Assembly (NCBI GenBank): GCA_001464815.1
Contig: LNDW01000007.1
Coordinates: 1 to 64,000 of the forward strand
From: Betaproteobacteria bacterium Ga0077527
GTDB lineage: Bacteria; Pseudomonadota; Gammaproteobacteria; Burkholderiales; SG8-41
Direction: 5' to 3'
DNA length: 64,000 nt
The notes under the pieces: model-generated
What the model was told of the DNA's origin: nothing
The model's input: only the letters and a program-made list of their open reading frames with translations
Databases searched by the model: none
Translations under genes and position numbers: made by a program
Part shown: piece after piece, positions 43,150-52,782 of the stretch
How the letters are laid out: each line of letters starts with the position of its first letter
Position numbering within the stretch: the first letter of the stretch is position 1

Positions 43150-44585
43150 GTGTGCTGGATCGACTGGCTTACGGCGACTGGATAGTCTGGGCGCAGTGCT
43201 TTTTCATGTTGTACTTCATAGGCATCAACGCCGGCTACATGATGCTCAACCTGCTGTCGCTGGGCAGCCTGAAGCGCTACGTCGAGATGCACAGCCTCGA
43301 CGACCTGCCGCGCAGCATTTCCGGGTTCGAGCCGCCGGTGTCGGTGCTGGTGCCGGCTTACAACGAGGAGGCGACGATCGCCGGTTCGGTGCGTTCGATG
43401 CTGCAACTGAATTACCCGGAATACGAAGTGGTGGTGATCAATGACGGCTCGAAGGACGGCACCATGGCGGCGCTCAAGCGCGAGTTTGCGCTGCTGCCGT
43501 TTCCCGAGGCCACCTGGCAGCGCCTGCAGACCAGGACCGTGCGCTGCGTCTACCGCTCCGCCACCCATCCGACGCTGCGCGTGATTGACAAAGAGAACGG
43601 CGGCAAGGCCGACGCGCTGAATGCCGGCATCAACGCCGCGCGGTATCCGCTGTACTGCGGCGTCGATGCCGACTCGGTGCTTGAGCGCGACAGCCTGCGA
43701 AGGGTGATCGAACCTTTTCTTGAAGACCCGCGCACCATCGCCTCCGGCGGCACGGTAAGGATTGCCAATGGTTGCACCGTGGACAGCGGTTTCCTGACCT
43801 CGGTCGGGTTGCCGCGCAATCCGCTGGCGCTGCTGCAGATCGTTGAATACCTGCGCGCCTTCCTGTTCGGGCGGCTGGGCTGGACGCCGCTGAACGCGGT
43901 GCTGATCATTTCCGGCGCCTTCGGCATTTTCCGCAAGGAGGTGGTGGTCGAGGCCGGCGGCTATCGCCACGACACGGTGGGCGAGGACATGGAACTGGTG
44001 GTGCGCCTGCACCGGCTGTTCCGCACCCGCGGCACGCCTTACCGCATTGTCTTCGTGCCCGATCCGATCTGCTGGACCGAAGCGCCGGAGTCGCTGCGCG
44101 TGCTGAAAAACCAGCGGGTGCGCTGGCAGCGCGGCCTGTCCGAAAGCCTGACCATGAATCTGGGTTTGCTGTTCCATCCGCGTGGTGGTGCCGCCGGCTG
44201 GCTGGCGTTTCCGTTCATGGTGATGTTCGAGTGGCTGGGGCCGCTGATCGAGGTCGCCGGCTATGCGTTCATGATTTCCGCCTTCATGCTGGGTGCGGTT
44301 TCCGCCGAGGCGTTCTGGACTTTCATGCTGATCGCTTTTGGTTTCGGCCTGATATTGTCGGTAAGCTCGCTGCTGCTCGAGGAGATTTCCTTTCACATTT
44401 ATCCCAGGCCGGGGCAGATCGGCGTGCTGCTGCTGGTGGTGATCCTCGAGAATTTTGGTTATCGCCAGCTCAATTCACTGTGGCGGCTGTGGGGGCTGTT
44501 ATTGTGGATGGTCCGCTCCAAGGCGCGCTGGGGCGAGATGACGCGCAAGGCGGGCTGGCAGACCGGGGGAGGTGGCGGAACATGA
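43146..44585 (+). CDS. Processive-type family 2 glycosyltransferase
   Basis: 479 residues. One N-terminal helix (about 12-38), a GT-A domain (about 62-330) and three to four C-terminal helices. Catalytic signature: VLVPAYNEE, VINDGSKDGT, D174-A-D176 (metal/UDP), TVGED (D281, acceptor base) and Q323-RVR-W327 (Q-x-x-R-W), the set found in cellulose, hyaluronan and PgaC-type synthases. No c-di-GMP-binding PilZ domain is attached. Expected to polymerise a beta-linked glycan and move it through the inner membrane. Overlaps both neighbours by four bases (ATGA). Confidence 0.94.
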   Translation: MSVLDRLAYGDWIVWAQCFFMLYFIGINAGYMMLNLLSLGSLKRYVEMHSLDDLPRSISGFEPPVSVLVPAYNEEATIAGSVRSMLQLNYPEYEVVVINDGSKDGTMAALKREFALLPFPEATWQRLQTRTVRCVYRSATHPTLRVIDKENGGKADALNAGINAARYPLYCGVDADSVLERDSLRRVIEPFLEDPRTIASGGTVRIANGCTVDSGFLTSVGLPRNPLALLQIVEYLRAFLFGRLGWTPLNAVLIISGAFGIFRKEVVVEAGGYRHDTVGEDMELVVRLHRLFRTRGTPYRIVFVPDPICWTEAPESLRVLKNQRVRWQRGLSESLTMNLGLLFHPRGGAAGWLAFPFMVMFEWLGPLIEVAGYAFMISAFMLGAVSAEAFWTFMLIAFGFGLILSVSSLLLEEISFHIYPRPGQIGVLLLVVILENFGYRQLNSLWRLWGLLLWMVRSKARWGEMTRKAGWQTGGGGGT

Positions 44586-47089
44586 GTGAATCGATGGCCA
44601 GGCGCCTTGCGGCACTGCGTACCCCGTTCTACAACCTGCTGGCACTGCTGGTGGCGATTGTGCTGCCCGCGGTGGTGGTGGTGCAGGCCTGGCAGGTGCA
44701 ACTCGAAGCCGTCGAGGCCAGGGCCAATGCCAGTTTCGAGGCGCGCGCGCTGCGTCTGCGCGATGCCATCGCCGGCCGCCTGCTCGATTACGAGCAGGTG
44801 CTGCGCGGTGCCGGCGGCCTGTTTGCCGCCTCCGAAGCCGTCAACCGTGACGAATGGCGCGCCTATTACGAGAGCCTCAAGCTCGACGTTTATTACCCCG
44901 GCATCCAGGCCATTGGCTACGCCCCCCGGCTGCGCGCCGCCGATGTCGAGCCTTTCCTGAAGCGCATCCGTGCCGAGGGTTTCGCCGGTTACCAGATCAC
45001 CCCGGCCGGTACTCGGGACTACTATGTTCCGAACGCCTATGTCGAGCCGTTTTCAGGGCGTAATCTGCGTGCTTTCGGCTTTGATTCGGCCTCGGATTCC
45101 GTGCGGCACGCCGCGCAGGAGCGTGCGCTGCTCACCGGACAGCCGGCGATCACCAGCAAGTTGCGCCTGGTGCAGGAAACAGAGGCGGACGTGCAGCCTG
45201 GCGTGGCGATGTACATGCCGATTTTCCATCGCCTGAAATCGCCGGAAACCGCTGAAGAACGCCGCAGCGCGGTGACCGGCTTTGTGTTCGCGCACTTTCG
45301 CACCGGCGACCTGATGCGCAGGCTGCTCGGCAGCCAGACCGACGTCGCGCTGCGTCTTTATGATGGCCGGGTTGCCGCCGGCCATCTGCTGTTTGACAGC
45401 GTAGATCCGTTGCACCGGGGCCGCTTCCAGTTGTCGTCCAATCTGGAGGTGCTGGGCCAGAACTGGGTGATGCAGGTCGAGTCGACCAGCGCCTTCGAAG
45501 CGGGCATTGACCGTACCGCACCGAGCATCGTGCTGCTCGGTGGCGTGGCGATGCACATGTTGCTGTTCGCGATGCTGTGGTCGCTGTGGAATACGCGCAG
45601 CCGCGCGGTGACGCTGGCCGGCAGGATGACCCAGGCGGTGCGCCGCCGCGAGGCGGAATGGCAGGCGATGAGTGATGCGTCGCCGCTGGGCATTTTTCGC
45701 GCCGATGACACCGGCTGCTGGACCTATGTCAATCCGCGACTGGAGGCTCTGGGCGCGCTGCCGGCGGCCGGCTTGCTCGGCGGGGGCTGGCAGCAACTGG
45801 TCCATCCGGATGAGCGTAATGAAATCATCCTCGCCTGGGCTTCCGCGCTGTCCAACCTGAAGGAGGAGTTCAGCGCGACCTGCCGCATCGTGCCGGCGGG
45901 CAGGCCCGAGGCGTGGATCATGATCAAGGCGGCGAAGATCCTTGATGAGGGGCGATTTGCCGGTTATGTCGGCCTGGTCGAGGACATCACCGAACGCCGG
46001 CAGTACACCGATGCCATCCTGAAAAGCCGCGAGCGCCTGGAGCTTGCGCTCGAAGGCTCGAATCTTGCCCTGTTCGACTGGGACATCCGCGCCGGCGAGG
46101 TGCGCCTGTCCGAGCAGTGGCAGGTGATGATGGGCGGCAAAAAGGCCGAGACCGTGCTTGGCGTCGAGGCGCTGCAGGCGATGGTGCATCCCGAGGATCT
46201 GCCCAAGCTGCAGCGGGTGCTGATGCAGGTGCTGAAAGGGGAGATTGCGTTTTACGAGGTGCAGCACCGGGTGCGCACGCCACGTGGCGAATGGCGCTGG
46301 ATGCTGAGCCGTGCCAAGATCACCGAGCGTGATTCCGGGGGGCGCGGCCTGCGCCTGGTCGGCACCAACGCCGACATCACCGCGGGCAAGGAGGTCGAGC
46401 GCCTGAAAAACGAGTTCATCGCCACGGTCAGCCACGAACTGCGTACTCCGCTGACCGCGATCATCGGTTCGCTGGGGCTGGTGCGCGAGACAGCCACCGA
46501 CATTGATGCCGAGACCGCAGGCTTCCTCGACATGGCGATGCAGAACAGCGAGCGACTGGCGGCGCTGATCAATGACGTGCTGGATATCGAGAAGATCAGC
46601 TCCGGCCAGATGACCGTCGACCTGCGGCCGATGCTGCTGCGCGCGACCCTGGACAAGGCGGTACGCATCAACCAGCCCTATGCCGGCATGCACAATGTGA
46701 CGCTGCAACTGCTGCCGGGAGAGGACTGCAATGTCGCTGCCGACGCCGACCGGCTGATGCAGGTGCTGACCAACCTGATTTCGAATGCCGCGAAGTTTTC
46801 GCCGTCCGGTTCGGTGGTCGAGGTCAGCCTGAAGCGGGCTGCCGATCATGTCCGGGTGTCGGTGCGCGATTACGGGCCGGGCATCCCGGAGAATTTCCGC
46901 GCCAGCATCTTCCAGCGCTTCGAGCGTGCCGATAATTCCAATACCCGGCGCAAGGGCGGCACCGGGCTGGGGCTTGCCATCAGCAAGGCGCTGGTTGAGC
47001 ATATGAACGGCGAGATCGGTTTCGATTCGGCGGAGGGCGAGGGATCGACCTTCTGGTTCGAGCTGCCGCTGGTGCGCGATGGATTCTGA
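44582..47089 (+). CDS. CHASE-PAS-PAS sensor histidine kinase
   Basis: 835 residues. First transmembrane helix (about 17-38); periplasmic CHASE sensor (about 70-290, including [14 protein letters not shown] and [11 protein letters not shown]); second helix (about 305-330); two PAS/PAC domains (about 355-470 and 480-605, the second ending [20 protein letters not shown]); HisKA with SHELRTPL, phosphorylated H618; HATPase with [15 protein letters not shown] (N box), VRDYGPGIP and [14 protein letters not shown] (G boxes). No receiver is fused. The receiver-only regulator at the operon head is its likely target. CHASE domains sense small ligands such as peptides or cytokinin-like compounds. Confidence 0.95.
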   Translation: MSESMARRLAALRTPFYNLLALLVAIVLPAVVVVQAWQVQLEAVEARANASFEARALRLRDAIAGRLLDYEQVLRGAGGLFAASEAVNRDEWRAYYESLKLDVYYPGIQAIGYAPRLRAADVEPFLKRIRAEGFAGYQITPAGTRDYYVPNAYVEPFSGRNLRAFGFDSASDSVRHAAQERALLTGQPAITSKLRLVQETEADVQPGVAMYMPIFHRLKSPETAEERRSAVTGFVFAHFRTGDLMRRLLGSQTDVALRLYDGRVAAGHLLFDSVDPLHRGRFQLSSNLEVLGQNWVMQVESTSAFEAGIDRTAPSIVLLGGVAMHMLLFAMLWSLWNTRSRAVTLAGRMTQAVRRREAEWQAMSDASPLGIFRADDTGCWTYVNPRLEALGALPAAGLLGGGWQQLVHPDERNEIILAWASALSNLKEEFSATCRIVPAGRPEAWIMIKAAKILDEGRFAGYVGLVEDITERRQYTDAILKSRERLELALEGSNLALFDWDIRAGEVRLSEQWQVMMGGKKAETVLGVEALQAMVHPEDLPKLQRVLMQVLKGEIAFYEVQHRVRTPRGEWRWMLSRAKITERDSGGRGLRLVGTNADITAGKEVERLKNEFIATVSHELRTPLTAIIGSLGLVRETATDIDAETAGFLDMAMQNSERLAALINDVLDIEKISSGQMTVDLRPMLLRATLDKAVRINQPYAGMHNVTLQLLPGEDCNVAADADRLMQVLTNLISNAAKFSPSGSVVEVSLKRAADHVRVSVRDYGPGIPENFRASIFQRFERADNSNTRRKGGTGLGLAISKALVEHMNGEIGFDSAEGEGSTFWFELPLVRDGF

Positions 47090-47091
47090 AT

Positions 47092-47178
47092 TGACAGGAT
47101 GAACCGGATGTTCAGGATGGCCCTTCGTGCCCCAACGTCTTCAGGGGTTTATCCTGAATATCATGCCCATCCTGTAAA
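47092..47178. repeat. CAGGAT-type inverted repeat (copy B)
   Basis: Left arm TGACAGGATGAACCGGATGT then TCAGGATGG (47092-47120) and right arm TTTATCCTGAATATCATGCC then CATCCTGTAAA (47149-47178) face each other. Lies after the kinase stop and may end or insulate the operon. Confidence 0.8.
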
Positions 47179-47185
47179 TTGAATT

Positions 47186-47218
47186 TAAGTATTTGTTTTT
47201 ATTAATAAAAATAATCAC
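47186..47218. repeat. A+T-rich dispersed motif, copy 8 (both orientations)
   Basis: TTAAGTATTTGTTTTTATTAA is the motif in reverse; TTAATAAAAATAATCACT directly overlaps it in forward sense, giving a palindrome. Followed by GGGAG, the ribosome site of the M20 peptidase gene. Confidence 0.7.
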
Positions 47219-47231
47219 TGGGAGTTAGGTC

Positions 47232-48521
47232 ATGTCAAAACTGAATCAGATCCTGGGCATCGGCATGTTATGGGTGATCAGCCTGTGCTGGATAACACCG
47301 GCGGCGGCACAGCCAATGACGGAGGTGCAGGCACTGGTGGCGAAGGAAAGGGTACCGATGCTCGACAGCATGAAGGCGCTGGTCGAGATTGAGTCGGGTA
47401 GCTCCGACCGCGAAGGCCTTGACCGCATCGCGGCGCTGATCGGCCAGCGGCTGCAGGCGCTGGGCGGCAAAGTCGAATTCATCGAGGCCGGTGCCGACAT
47501 TTACAGGATGTTCGACACCCCGGACAAGCCGGGCAAGACCGTGCGCGCCACCTTCAACGGCAAGGGCAAACACAAAATCCTGCTGCTCGCGCACATGGAC
47601 ACCGTCTACCCGCGCGGCATGCTGGCGCAGCAGCCATTCAGGATCGATGGCGACCGCGCCTTCGGCCTTGGCATCGCCGATGACAAGCAGGGCATCGCGC
47701 TGATTTTCCACACCATCGCGGTGCTCAACGCGATGAATTTTCGCGACTACGGCACGCTGACCGTGCTGATCAACGGCGACGAGGAAATCAGTTCGCCGGG
47801 TTCACGGCACCTGATCACCAAAATGGGCGCCGAGCACGACGCGGTGCTGTCCTTCGAGGGCGGCGGCGGGCCGACGGTGGACCAGATCCGGCTCGCCACC
47901 AGCGGCATCGGTGCGGCAACGATCAATGTACGCGGCCGGGCATCCCACGCCGGCGCGGCGCCGGAGCGCGGCGTCAACGCGCTTTATGAGCTGGCACACC
48001 AGGTGATGCAGGCGCGCGATCTGTCGAAGCCCGAGGTCGGCACCCATGTGAACTGGACGCTGGCCCGTGCCGGCGTGGTGCGCAACATGATTCCGCCCGG
48101 TGCCCAGGCCCAGGCCGACATTCGCGTTGATATCGTGGCCGACCTCGACGGCATCGAGAACACGCTGCGCGAGCGCATCAAGAACAAGCTGTTGCCCGAG
48201 TCCGAGGTCAAGCTGGAATTCGAACGCCGGCGGCCGCCGCTGCAGGCCACAGACGCCTCGCGCGCGCTCGGCGCGCATGCCGCTAAAATCTACACTGAAC
48301 TCGGCCAGAAGCTGATCGTGCGCGACCGTCCCACCGGCGGCGGCACCGATGCCGCCTTCGCCGCGCTGAGCCAGAAGTCGCCGGTGCTGGAAGGTTTCGG
48401 GCTGCGCGGCTTCGGTGCGCACACCACCGATGCCGAATACGTGCTGCTCGGCTCCATCGAGCCGCGGATGTATCTGGCGGTGCGCATGATCATGGACATC
48501 GCGCAGGACAAGGCAAAATGA
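47232..48521 (+). CDS. Secreted M20 family metallopeptidase (glutamate carboxypeptidase-like)
   Basis: 429 residues with a signal peptide (to about residue 27, TPAAAQ). Di-zinc aminoacylase/carboxypeptidase fold: LLLAHMDTVYPRG (zinc His and catalytic Asp), FGLGIADDKQG (bridging Asp), INGDEEISSPGS (catalytic Glu and zinc Glu), SHAGAAPERGVNA (dimerisation-domain histidine) and FGAHTTDAEYV (last zinc His). The pattern is that of CPG2-type enzymes that cut C-terminal glutamate from folates or peptides. GGGAG precedes ATG 47232. Confidence 0.93.
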   Translation: MSKLNQILGIGMLWVISLCWITPAAAQPMTEVQALVAKERVPMLDSMKALVEIESGSSDREGLDRIAALIGQRLQALGGKVEFIEAGADIYRMFDTPDKPGKTVRATFNGKGKHKILLLAHMDTVYPRGMLAQQPFRIDGDRAFGLGIADDKQGIALIFHTIAVLNAMNFRDYGTLTVLINGDEEISSPGSRHLITKMGAEHDAVLSFEGGGGPTVDQIRLATSGIGAATINVRGRASHAGAAPERGVNALYELAHQVMQARDLSKPEVGTHVNWTLARAGVVRNMIPPGAQAQADIRVDIVADLDGIENTLRERIKNKLLPESEVKLEFERRRPPLQATDASRALGAHAAKIYTELGQKLIVRDRPTGGGTDAAFAALSQKSPVLEGFGLRGFGAHTTDAEYVLLGSIEPRMYLAVRMIMDIAQDKAK

Positions 48522-48578
48522 GAGGGTTGCAAACCGGCAAGCCGGGGCTGCGGGACAGGACCATCCTGTGCTGCGGTT

Positions 48579-49379
48579 TTAGTCCCAGCTGATCTGGTCA
48601 CCGGACACCAGCAGGTTGTTGATGCTCTTGAGTCCGGCAATACGTTTCACCACATCCCGTGCGCGAACCGCGACATCGGCGTGGCCGACGATGCCCTTGA
48701 TCACCAGCACGCCGTTGCTGACCTCGAACTTCACGTATTCAAAATCGATGCCCTTGACCGCGGCGAGCGCCTGTTTCACCGCCGCGATGAGGGTGGCGTC
48801 ATCCACGGTGGCGGCGATACGTTCCCGTTCGAGAGCTGTTTCAGCGTTGCGGTATTCCGCTTCACCCAGGCGGCCGTCACGGTTGCTGTCAAAGCGCGCG
48901 AAATTCTTCAGCAGCAGCGCATCGGCGGATACTTCGCTGCGTGACAGGTAGCCGTCGCGGCTGGTATCGCGGCGGATGAAGTCGCGGTCGCTCAGACCGA
49001 ACCTGTCGTAACGCGCCGCATCACGCAGTACGGAAACCGGCAGCGCGGTGGCGGCAAGCATGTAATCGACCACCGCACGCACCTCGGCTTCGGAGAGGTC
49101 GGTGCCACCGCGCGCCAGCATTGCGGTGTTGGGCATGCCCTCGACGGCGTTGCGATAGACCATGTTCAGGCCCGGCTTCAGGCGCAACAGCCAGTCATCG
49201 TGGCGGCCGACCTTGGGTGCGCCGTGAACCCCCGGCAAGTGGCACATCGCGCAGAACTGCGTGTAACGTTCGGCCGGTGTTGCGGCACTTGCCTGGGCAA
49301 TTCCACCGGCAAGGCCTGCGATCACCAGCCAGGCCGGAACCATGCGCAAAAAACCCTGCAGGCGTGACGGGATATGCAT
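48579..49379 (-). CDS. Cytochrome c / EF-hand / BON fusion protein
   Basis: 266 residues, exported (signal peptide about 1-32, QASAA). Three parts in order: a cytochrome c5-like haem domain with C43-AM-C46-H47 and a possible axial Met in GMPNTAML (residues 81-88); two canonical EF-hand loops, D138-TSRDGYLSRS-E149 and D164-SNRDGRLGEA-E175; and a BON domain (about 195-262, VLVIKGIVGHADVAVRARDVVKRI). BON domains bind lipid or peptidoglycan surfaces. It would be a calcium-responsive periplasmic electron carrier or sensor. I do not recall this combination as a named family. ATG 49379 chosen because the signal peptide starts there. Confidence 0.85.
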   Translation of the reverse strand: MHIPSRLQGFLRMVPAWLVIAGLAGGIAQASAATPAERYTQFCAMCHLPGVHGAPKVGRHDDWLLRLKPGLNMVYRNAVEGMPNTAMLARGGTDLSEAEVRAVVDYMLAATALPVSVLRDAARYDRFGLSDRDFIRRDTSRDGYLSRSEVSADALLLKNFARFDSNRDGRLGEAEYRNAETALERERIAATVDDATLIAAVKQALAAVKGIDFEYVKFEVSNGVLVIKGIVGHADVAVRARDVVKRIAGLKSINNLLVSGDQISWD

Positions 49380-49442
49380 GATGCCGGCGAGGTTAGCATG
49401 GCCGCATCTGCGGCGCGCCACGGTCGGTGTTATCTTTGATGC

Positions 49443-50156
49443 ATGAACGATGCTTTCGAACTCAAAGCCTGGCGCAAGGCGCAGCGCAATACGCTGATTG
49501 CGCGCCGTGCCGCGGTGCCTGCGCCCGAACATCAGGCGTGGAGCGTGGCGATCACCGCTTTGCTGGTTGAAGGTTTTCCGTTGCTGAGGACGCTCAGCAT
49601 CGGCTTCTACTGGCCGATGCAGGGTGAATTCGACACGCGTTTCGCGATCCGCCGTTTCCGTGACGGTGGCGCCGTCGCGGCGCTGCCGGTGGTGGTGCAA
49701 AAACAGGCGCCGCTGCAGTTCCGTGAATGGCGGCCGGGTGTTGCCACCAGCAGGGGGGTATTCGATCTGCCGGTGCCGGAGGGCACACGTGTGGTGGTGC
49801 CGCAGGCAGTGCTGATGCCGCCGGTGGGTTTTGATGCGCGCGGCTACCGCCTCGGTTACGGCGGCGGTTATTTTGATCGCACGCTGGCCTCGATCACGCC
49901 GCAGCCGCTGAAGATCGGCGTCGCCTTCGAGTTGTCGCGCATCGACACCATTCATCCGCAGGACTACGACATCCCGATGGACTTCATCGTCACCGAGGCC
50001 GGGATCCATGAAGTGACGCAGCAGGGATTGAAACTGTTGACGACGCCGGAAGCAGCAGCCTGCGCCGAAGCGCTGCTGCAGTCGCGGCATCCTCAGGGCG
50101 CTTATACATCGCCGCCGTGTTACGGCCACCAGTTTGGGGAAGGCGGCGCGACCTGA
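49443..50156 (+). CDS. 5-formyltetrahydrofolate cyclo-ligase
   Basis: ATP-dependent enzyme that turns 5-formyl-THF into 5,10-methenyl-THF, feeding one-carbon metabolism. 237 residues, cytosolic. IGFYWPMQGEFDTR, PPVGFDARGYRLGYGGGYFDRTL (the conserved nucleotide/folate loop) and IGVAFELSR are family signatures; the C-terminal extension of about 35 residues is unusual. Divergent from the cytochrome fusion gene (63 bases) and convergent with the luciferase-like gene, whose stop is one base away. Confidence 0.93.
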   Translation: MNDAFELKAWRKAQRNTLIARRAAVPAPEHQAWSVAITALLVEGFPLLRTLSIGFYWPMQGEFDTRFAIRRFRDGGAVAALPVVVQKQAPLQFREWRPGVATSRGVFDLPVPEGTRVVVPQAVLMPPVGFDARGYRLGYGGGYFDRTLASITPQPLKIGVAFELSRIDTIHPQDYDIPMDFIVTEAGIHEVTQQGLKLLTTPEAAACAEALLQSRHPQGAYTSPPCYGHQFGEGGAT

Positions 50157-51269
50157 TCAGGCAGCGGCTGCGCTGTGCTTGATGGCGCGATTGACCTGCG
50201 GCATCACTTTTTCCGCCATCAGTTCCATCGAGCGTTTCGCCAGCCGCGGATCAACCCAGTCCATGCCGGCGTAGACGATTTCGCCGAAGTCGCCGGTTTG
50301 TTCGCGCAACTGCAGTATCTGTTCGGCCACGCTGTCCGGCGTGCCGCAGATCACCAGGCGTTTGACCATGTAGTCGGTGGTCAGCTCGCGGTCGTCCTGT
50401 TCCTGGCTGGTCTTGAAAATGCTGTGGCGCTTCGAGATCAGCATCTTTTTCAGCAGCAGTGCCCAGTAATAGCGGTACGGGCTGGCTGCATCCTCCAGCG
50501 CGTAGCGGCGCGCGGTGTGTTCGTCATCGGCGACGAAGATGGTGCGCGCGATGCGCCAGTCGGCTGGATCAGCAGTCTGGCCGGCGCGGCGCTTGCCCTC
50601 GGCGTAGTTCTGCCAGTGCGAAGGCAGATAATGAGACAGCAGGAAATTGGCCGACAGCGGGTGGAAATCACGCTCGCCCATCGCGATCACACCCTTCGAG
50701 CCGGGTGCGACCACGGTGCCGACGATTTCCGGCCGTGGCTGCTGCAGTGGCTTGTACATCGCGCCGCGGCCGATCTCGGCGTTCCGGGTGCGGGCAGTGC
50801 TGACCTTGAAGCGGTTGCCTGGCAGGTCGATGTCATAGGGCACATCGCGCTTCCAGATTTCGAGGATGACATCGATCGCCTCGGCGAACAGCTTGTTGCG
50901 GTCCTCGTCGAGCAGCCCCAGCACTTCGGCATCCGAGGGCAGAGCGCCGGGGCTGACGCCGAAGATGAAGCGGCCGCCGGCGAGGTGGTCGAACATCGCG
51001 GCGTGGGCGGCGATCAGCGCCGGGTGGCTGTGCGACAGGTTGGAGGTGCCGGTGGCGAGCTTGATCGTGTGTGTGTGGTGGATCAGCGTGGCGAGGAAGA
51101 TGAAGCTGTTGCTGACGTTTTCCGAAGGCTCGGTCAGGTGTTCGCCGACAAAGGCGTCGTAAAAACCGAGGCGGTCGGCGAGGATGATCGCCTCGCGGTC
51201 CTCGGCCAGCGTCTGCGCCGGTGCGCGCTGCGCGGGATGCAGCGGCATCGTGAAAAATCCCAGTCGCAT
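50157..51269 (-). CDS. LLM class flavin-dependent oxidoreductase
   Basis: 370-residue luciferase-like monooxygenase using FMN supplied by a separate reductase. It begins MRLGFFTMPLHPAQRAP and has the barrel segments AIILADRLGFYDAFVGEHLTEP, IKLATGTSNLSHSHPALIAAH, GRFIFGVSPGALPSDAEV and a C-terminal LVICGTPDSVAEQILQLREQ. Substrate unknown: relatives cleave alkanesulfonates, limonene oxides or nitriloacetate. GGAG lies before ATG 51269. Stands alone. Confidence 0.93.
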   Translation of the reverse strand: MRLGFFTMPLHPAQRAPAQTLAEDREAIILADRLGFYDAFVGEHLTEPSENVSNSFIFLATLIHHTHTIKLATGTSNLSHSHPALIAAHAAMFDHLAGGRFIFGVSPGALPSDAEVLGLLDEDRNKLFAEAIDVILEIWKRDVPYDIDLPGNRFKVSTARTRNAEIGRGAMYKPLQQPRPEIVGTVVAPGSKGVIAMGERDFHPLSANFLLSHYLPSHWQNYAEGKRRAGQTADPADWRIARTIFVADDEHTARRYALEDAASPYRYYWALLLKKMLISKRHSIFKTSQEQDDRELTTDYMVKRLVICGTPDSVAEQILQLREQTGDFGEIVYAGMDWVDPRLAKRSMELMAEKVMPQVNRAIKHSAAAA

Positions 51270-51388
51270 CGCGCGGTCTCCTCCGGCATTGAGTGGTGCA
51301 TGGTGTTGGGAAAATCCGGTTTCGATTCAATGTAACATCGTGCCATCGCCGCTCGCAATGCGGCCCGACGACATCGACTGGACACGAC

Positions 51389-51811
51389 ATGGATCTCAGC
51401 GCCATCCGCAGCGGACTGCAGGGCTCGACCGAAATCATGGTCGGCACACGCGACACCGCGCCGCATGTCGGCAGCGGGCGGATCAAGGTGCTGGCGACGC
51501 CGGTACTGGTGATGCTGCTCGAGGAGTCGGCGCTGAATGCGGTCGAGGGCCTGCTGCCGGCGGGCCATCAGACGGTTGGCACACGGCTCGATGTCAGCCA
51601 CACCGCGGCGACGCCGGTGGGCATGCGCGTGAAAGCCCATGCCGAAGTGATCAAGGTTGAAGGTCGCAAGCTGACCTTCAGGGTATGGGCCGAGGATGCA
51701 CTGGAACGTATTGGTGAAGGTGTACACGAGCGCATCATCGTCAACGTCGAACGCTTCGATGTGCGCACCCAGAACAAGGTGGCGATGGTCAATGGCGGCG
51801 GTCAAAAATAG
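51389..51811 (+). CDS. FlK-like hotdog-fold thioesterase
   Basis: 140 residues. VGSGRIKVLATPVLVMLLEESALNAVEGLLPAGHQTVGTRLDV and AEVIKVEGRKLTFRVWAED match the hotdog fold of the fluoroacetyl-CoA thioesterase-like family; the Glu in LEESA and the His in AGHQTVGT are the likely catalytic pair. It hydrolyses an acyl-CoA, perhaps as a safety or recycling enzyme. Start ATG 51389. The A+T-rich motif starts immediately after its stop. Confidence 0.88.
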   Translation: MDLSAIRSGLQGSTEIMVGTRDTAPHVGSGRIKVLATPVLVMLLEESALNAVEGLLPAGHQTVGTRLDVSHTAATPVGMRVKAHAEVIKVEGRKLTFRVWAEDALERIGEGVHERIIVNVERFDVRTQNKVAMVNGGGQK

Positions 51812-51831
51812 TCAATTAAAACAAGTGGTTA
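51812..51831 (+). repeat. A+T-rich dispersed motif, copy 9
   Basis: TCAATTAAAACAAGTGGTTA, directly following the stop codon at 51809-51811 and 22 bases before the CDF gene start. Confidence 0.65.
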
Positions 51832-51853
51832 AAAATAACCCCCGGGGGCAGGG

Positions 51854-52762
51854 ATGAGTCCAACCCGGCTTACCCGTTATGCCTGGCTGTCGATCGCGGC
51901 GGCACTGGTGACAATAGCGCTCAAGGGAGCCGCGTGGTGGATGACCGGGTCGGTGGGCCTGCTCTCCGATGCGCTGGAGTCGCTGGTCAATCTGGCGGCG
52001 GCAATGATGGCGCTGTGGGCGCTGAGCGTGGCGGCCACGCCTGCCGACGCCCGCCACGCCCACGGCCGCGAGAAGGTCGAGTATTTCTCCAGCGCCTTCG
52101 AAGGCATGCTGATCCTGGTGGCGGCGATCAGCATTGCCTACGCCGCGGTGGATCGCCTGTGGAGTCCGCAGCCGATCGAGTCGGTCGGCGCTGGTCTGGT
52201 GGTTGCGGCCGTGGCCTCGCTGATCAACCTGGCGGTGGCCCGCGTGCTCCTCAAGGTCGGCCGCGAGCATCGTTCGATCACGCTGGAGGCTGATGCGCAT
52301 CATCTGATGACCGATGTCTGGACTTCGGTGGGGGTGGTCATCGGTGTTGCACTGGTGTGGTTCAGCGGCTGGCTGTGGCTGGATCCGGTGATCGCGCTGC
52401 TGGTGGCGCTCAACATCGTCTGGACCGGCTTGCAGCTGATGCGGCGTTCCGCGGAGGGGCTGATGGATGTGTCGCTGCCGCCGGAACAGCTTGCCGGAAT
52501 CGAGCGCGTGCTTGATGGTTATCGCGCGCAGGGATTCGATTTCCATGCGCTGCGTACCCGCCAGTCCGGCAGCCGCGCTTTTGTCACCGTGCATGTGCTG
52601 GTGCCAGGTGCGTGGACCGTGCAGCGGGGGCATGACTGTGTGGAGCGTATCGAGCACGACATCCGCGGCGCGGTGCCGCACGCCCATGTGCTGACCCATC
52701 TCGAACCGCTGGAGGATCCGGTTTCGCTGCTGGATCAGGAGTTGGACCGCAAGCCGGACTGA
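51854..52762 (+). CDS. Cation diffusion facilitator metal exporter
   Basis: 302-residue inner-membrane carrier (six transmembrane helices, about residues 8-205) with a cytosolic C-terminal domain. Expected to export Zn2+, Fe2+ or a similar divalent ion by proton exchange. Metal-site helices: [20 protein letters not shown] (helix 2, D and E) and [20 protein letters not shown] (helix 5, H-x-x-x-D). [17 protein letters not shown] is the loop before helix 3. ATG 51854 follows GCAGGG. Confidence 0.94.
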   Translation: MSPTRLTRYAWLSIAAALVTIALKGAAWWMTGSVGLLSDALESLVNLAAAMMALWALSVAATPADARHAHGREKVEYFSSAFEGMLILVAAISIAYAAVDRLWSPQPIESVGAGLVVAAVASLINLAVARVLLKVGREHRSITLEADAHHLMTDVWTSVGVVIGVALVWFSGWLWLDPVIALLVALNIVWTGLQLMRRSAEGLMDVSLPPEQLAGIERVLDGYRAQGFDFHALRTRQSGSRAFVTVHVLVPGAWTVQRGHDCVERIEHDIRGAVPHAHVLTHLEPLEDPVSLLDQELDRKPD

Positions 52763-52782
52763 TCCGGGCGGCGGGGGCGTGC

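Noticed and set aside
45053..47002. Minus-strand open frame of 649 codons opposite the histidine kinase
   Set aside because: Antisense of a gene with clear H, N and G boxes.
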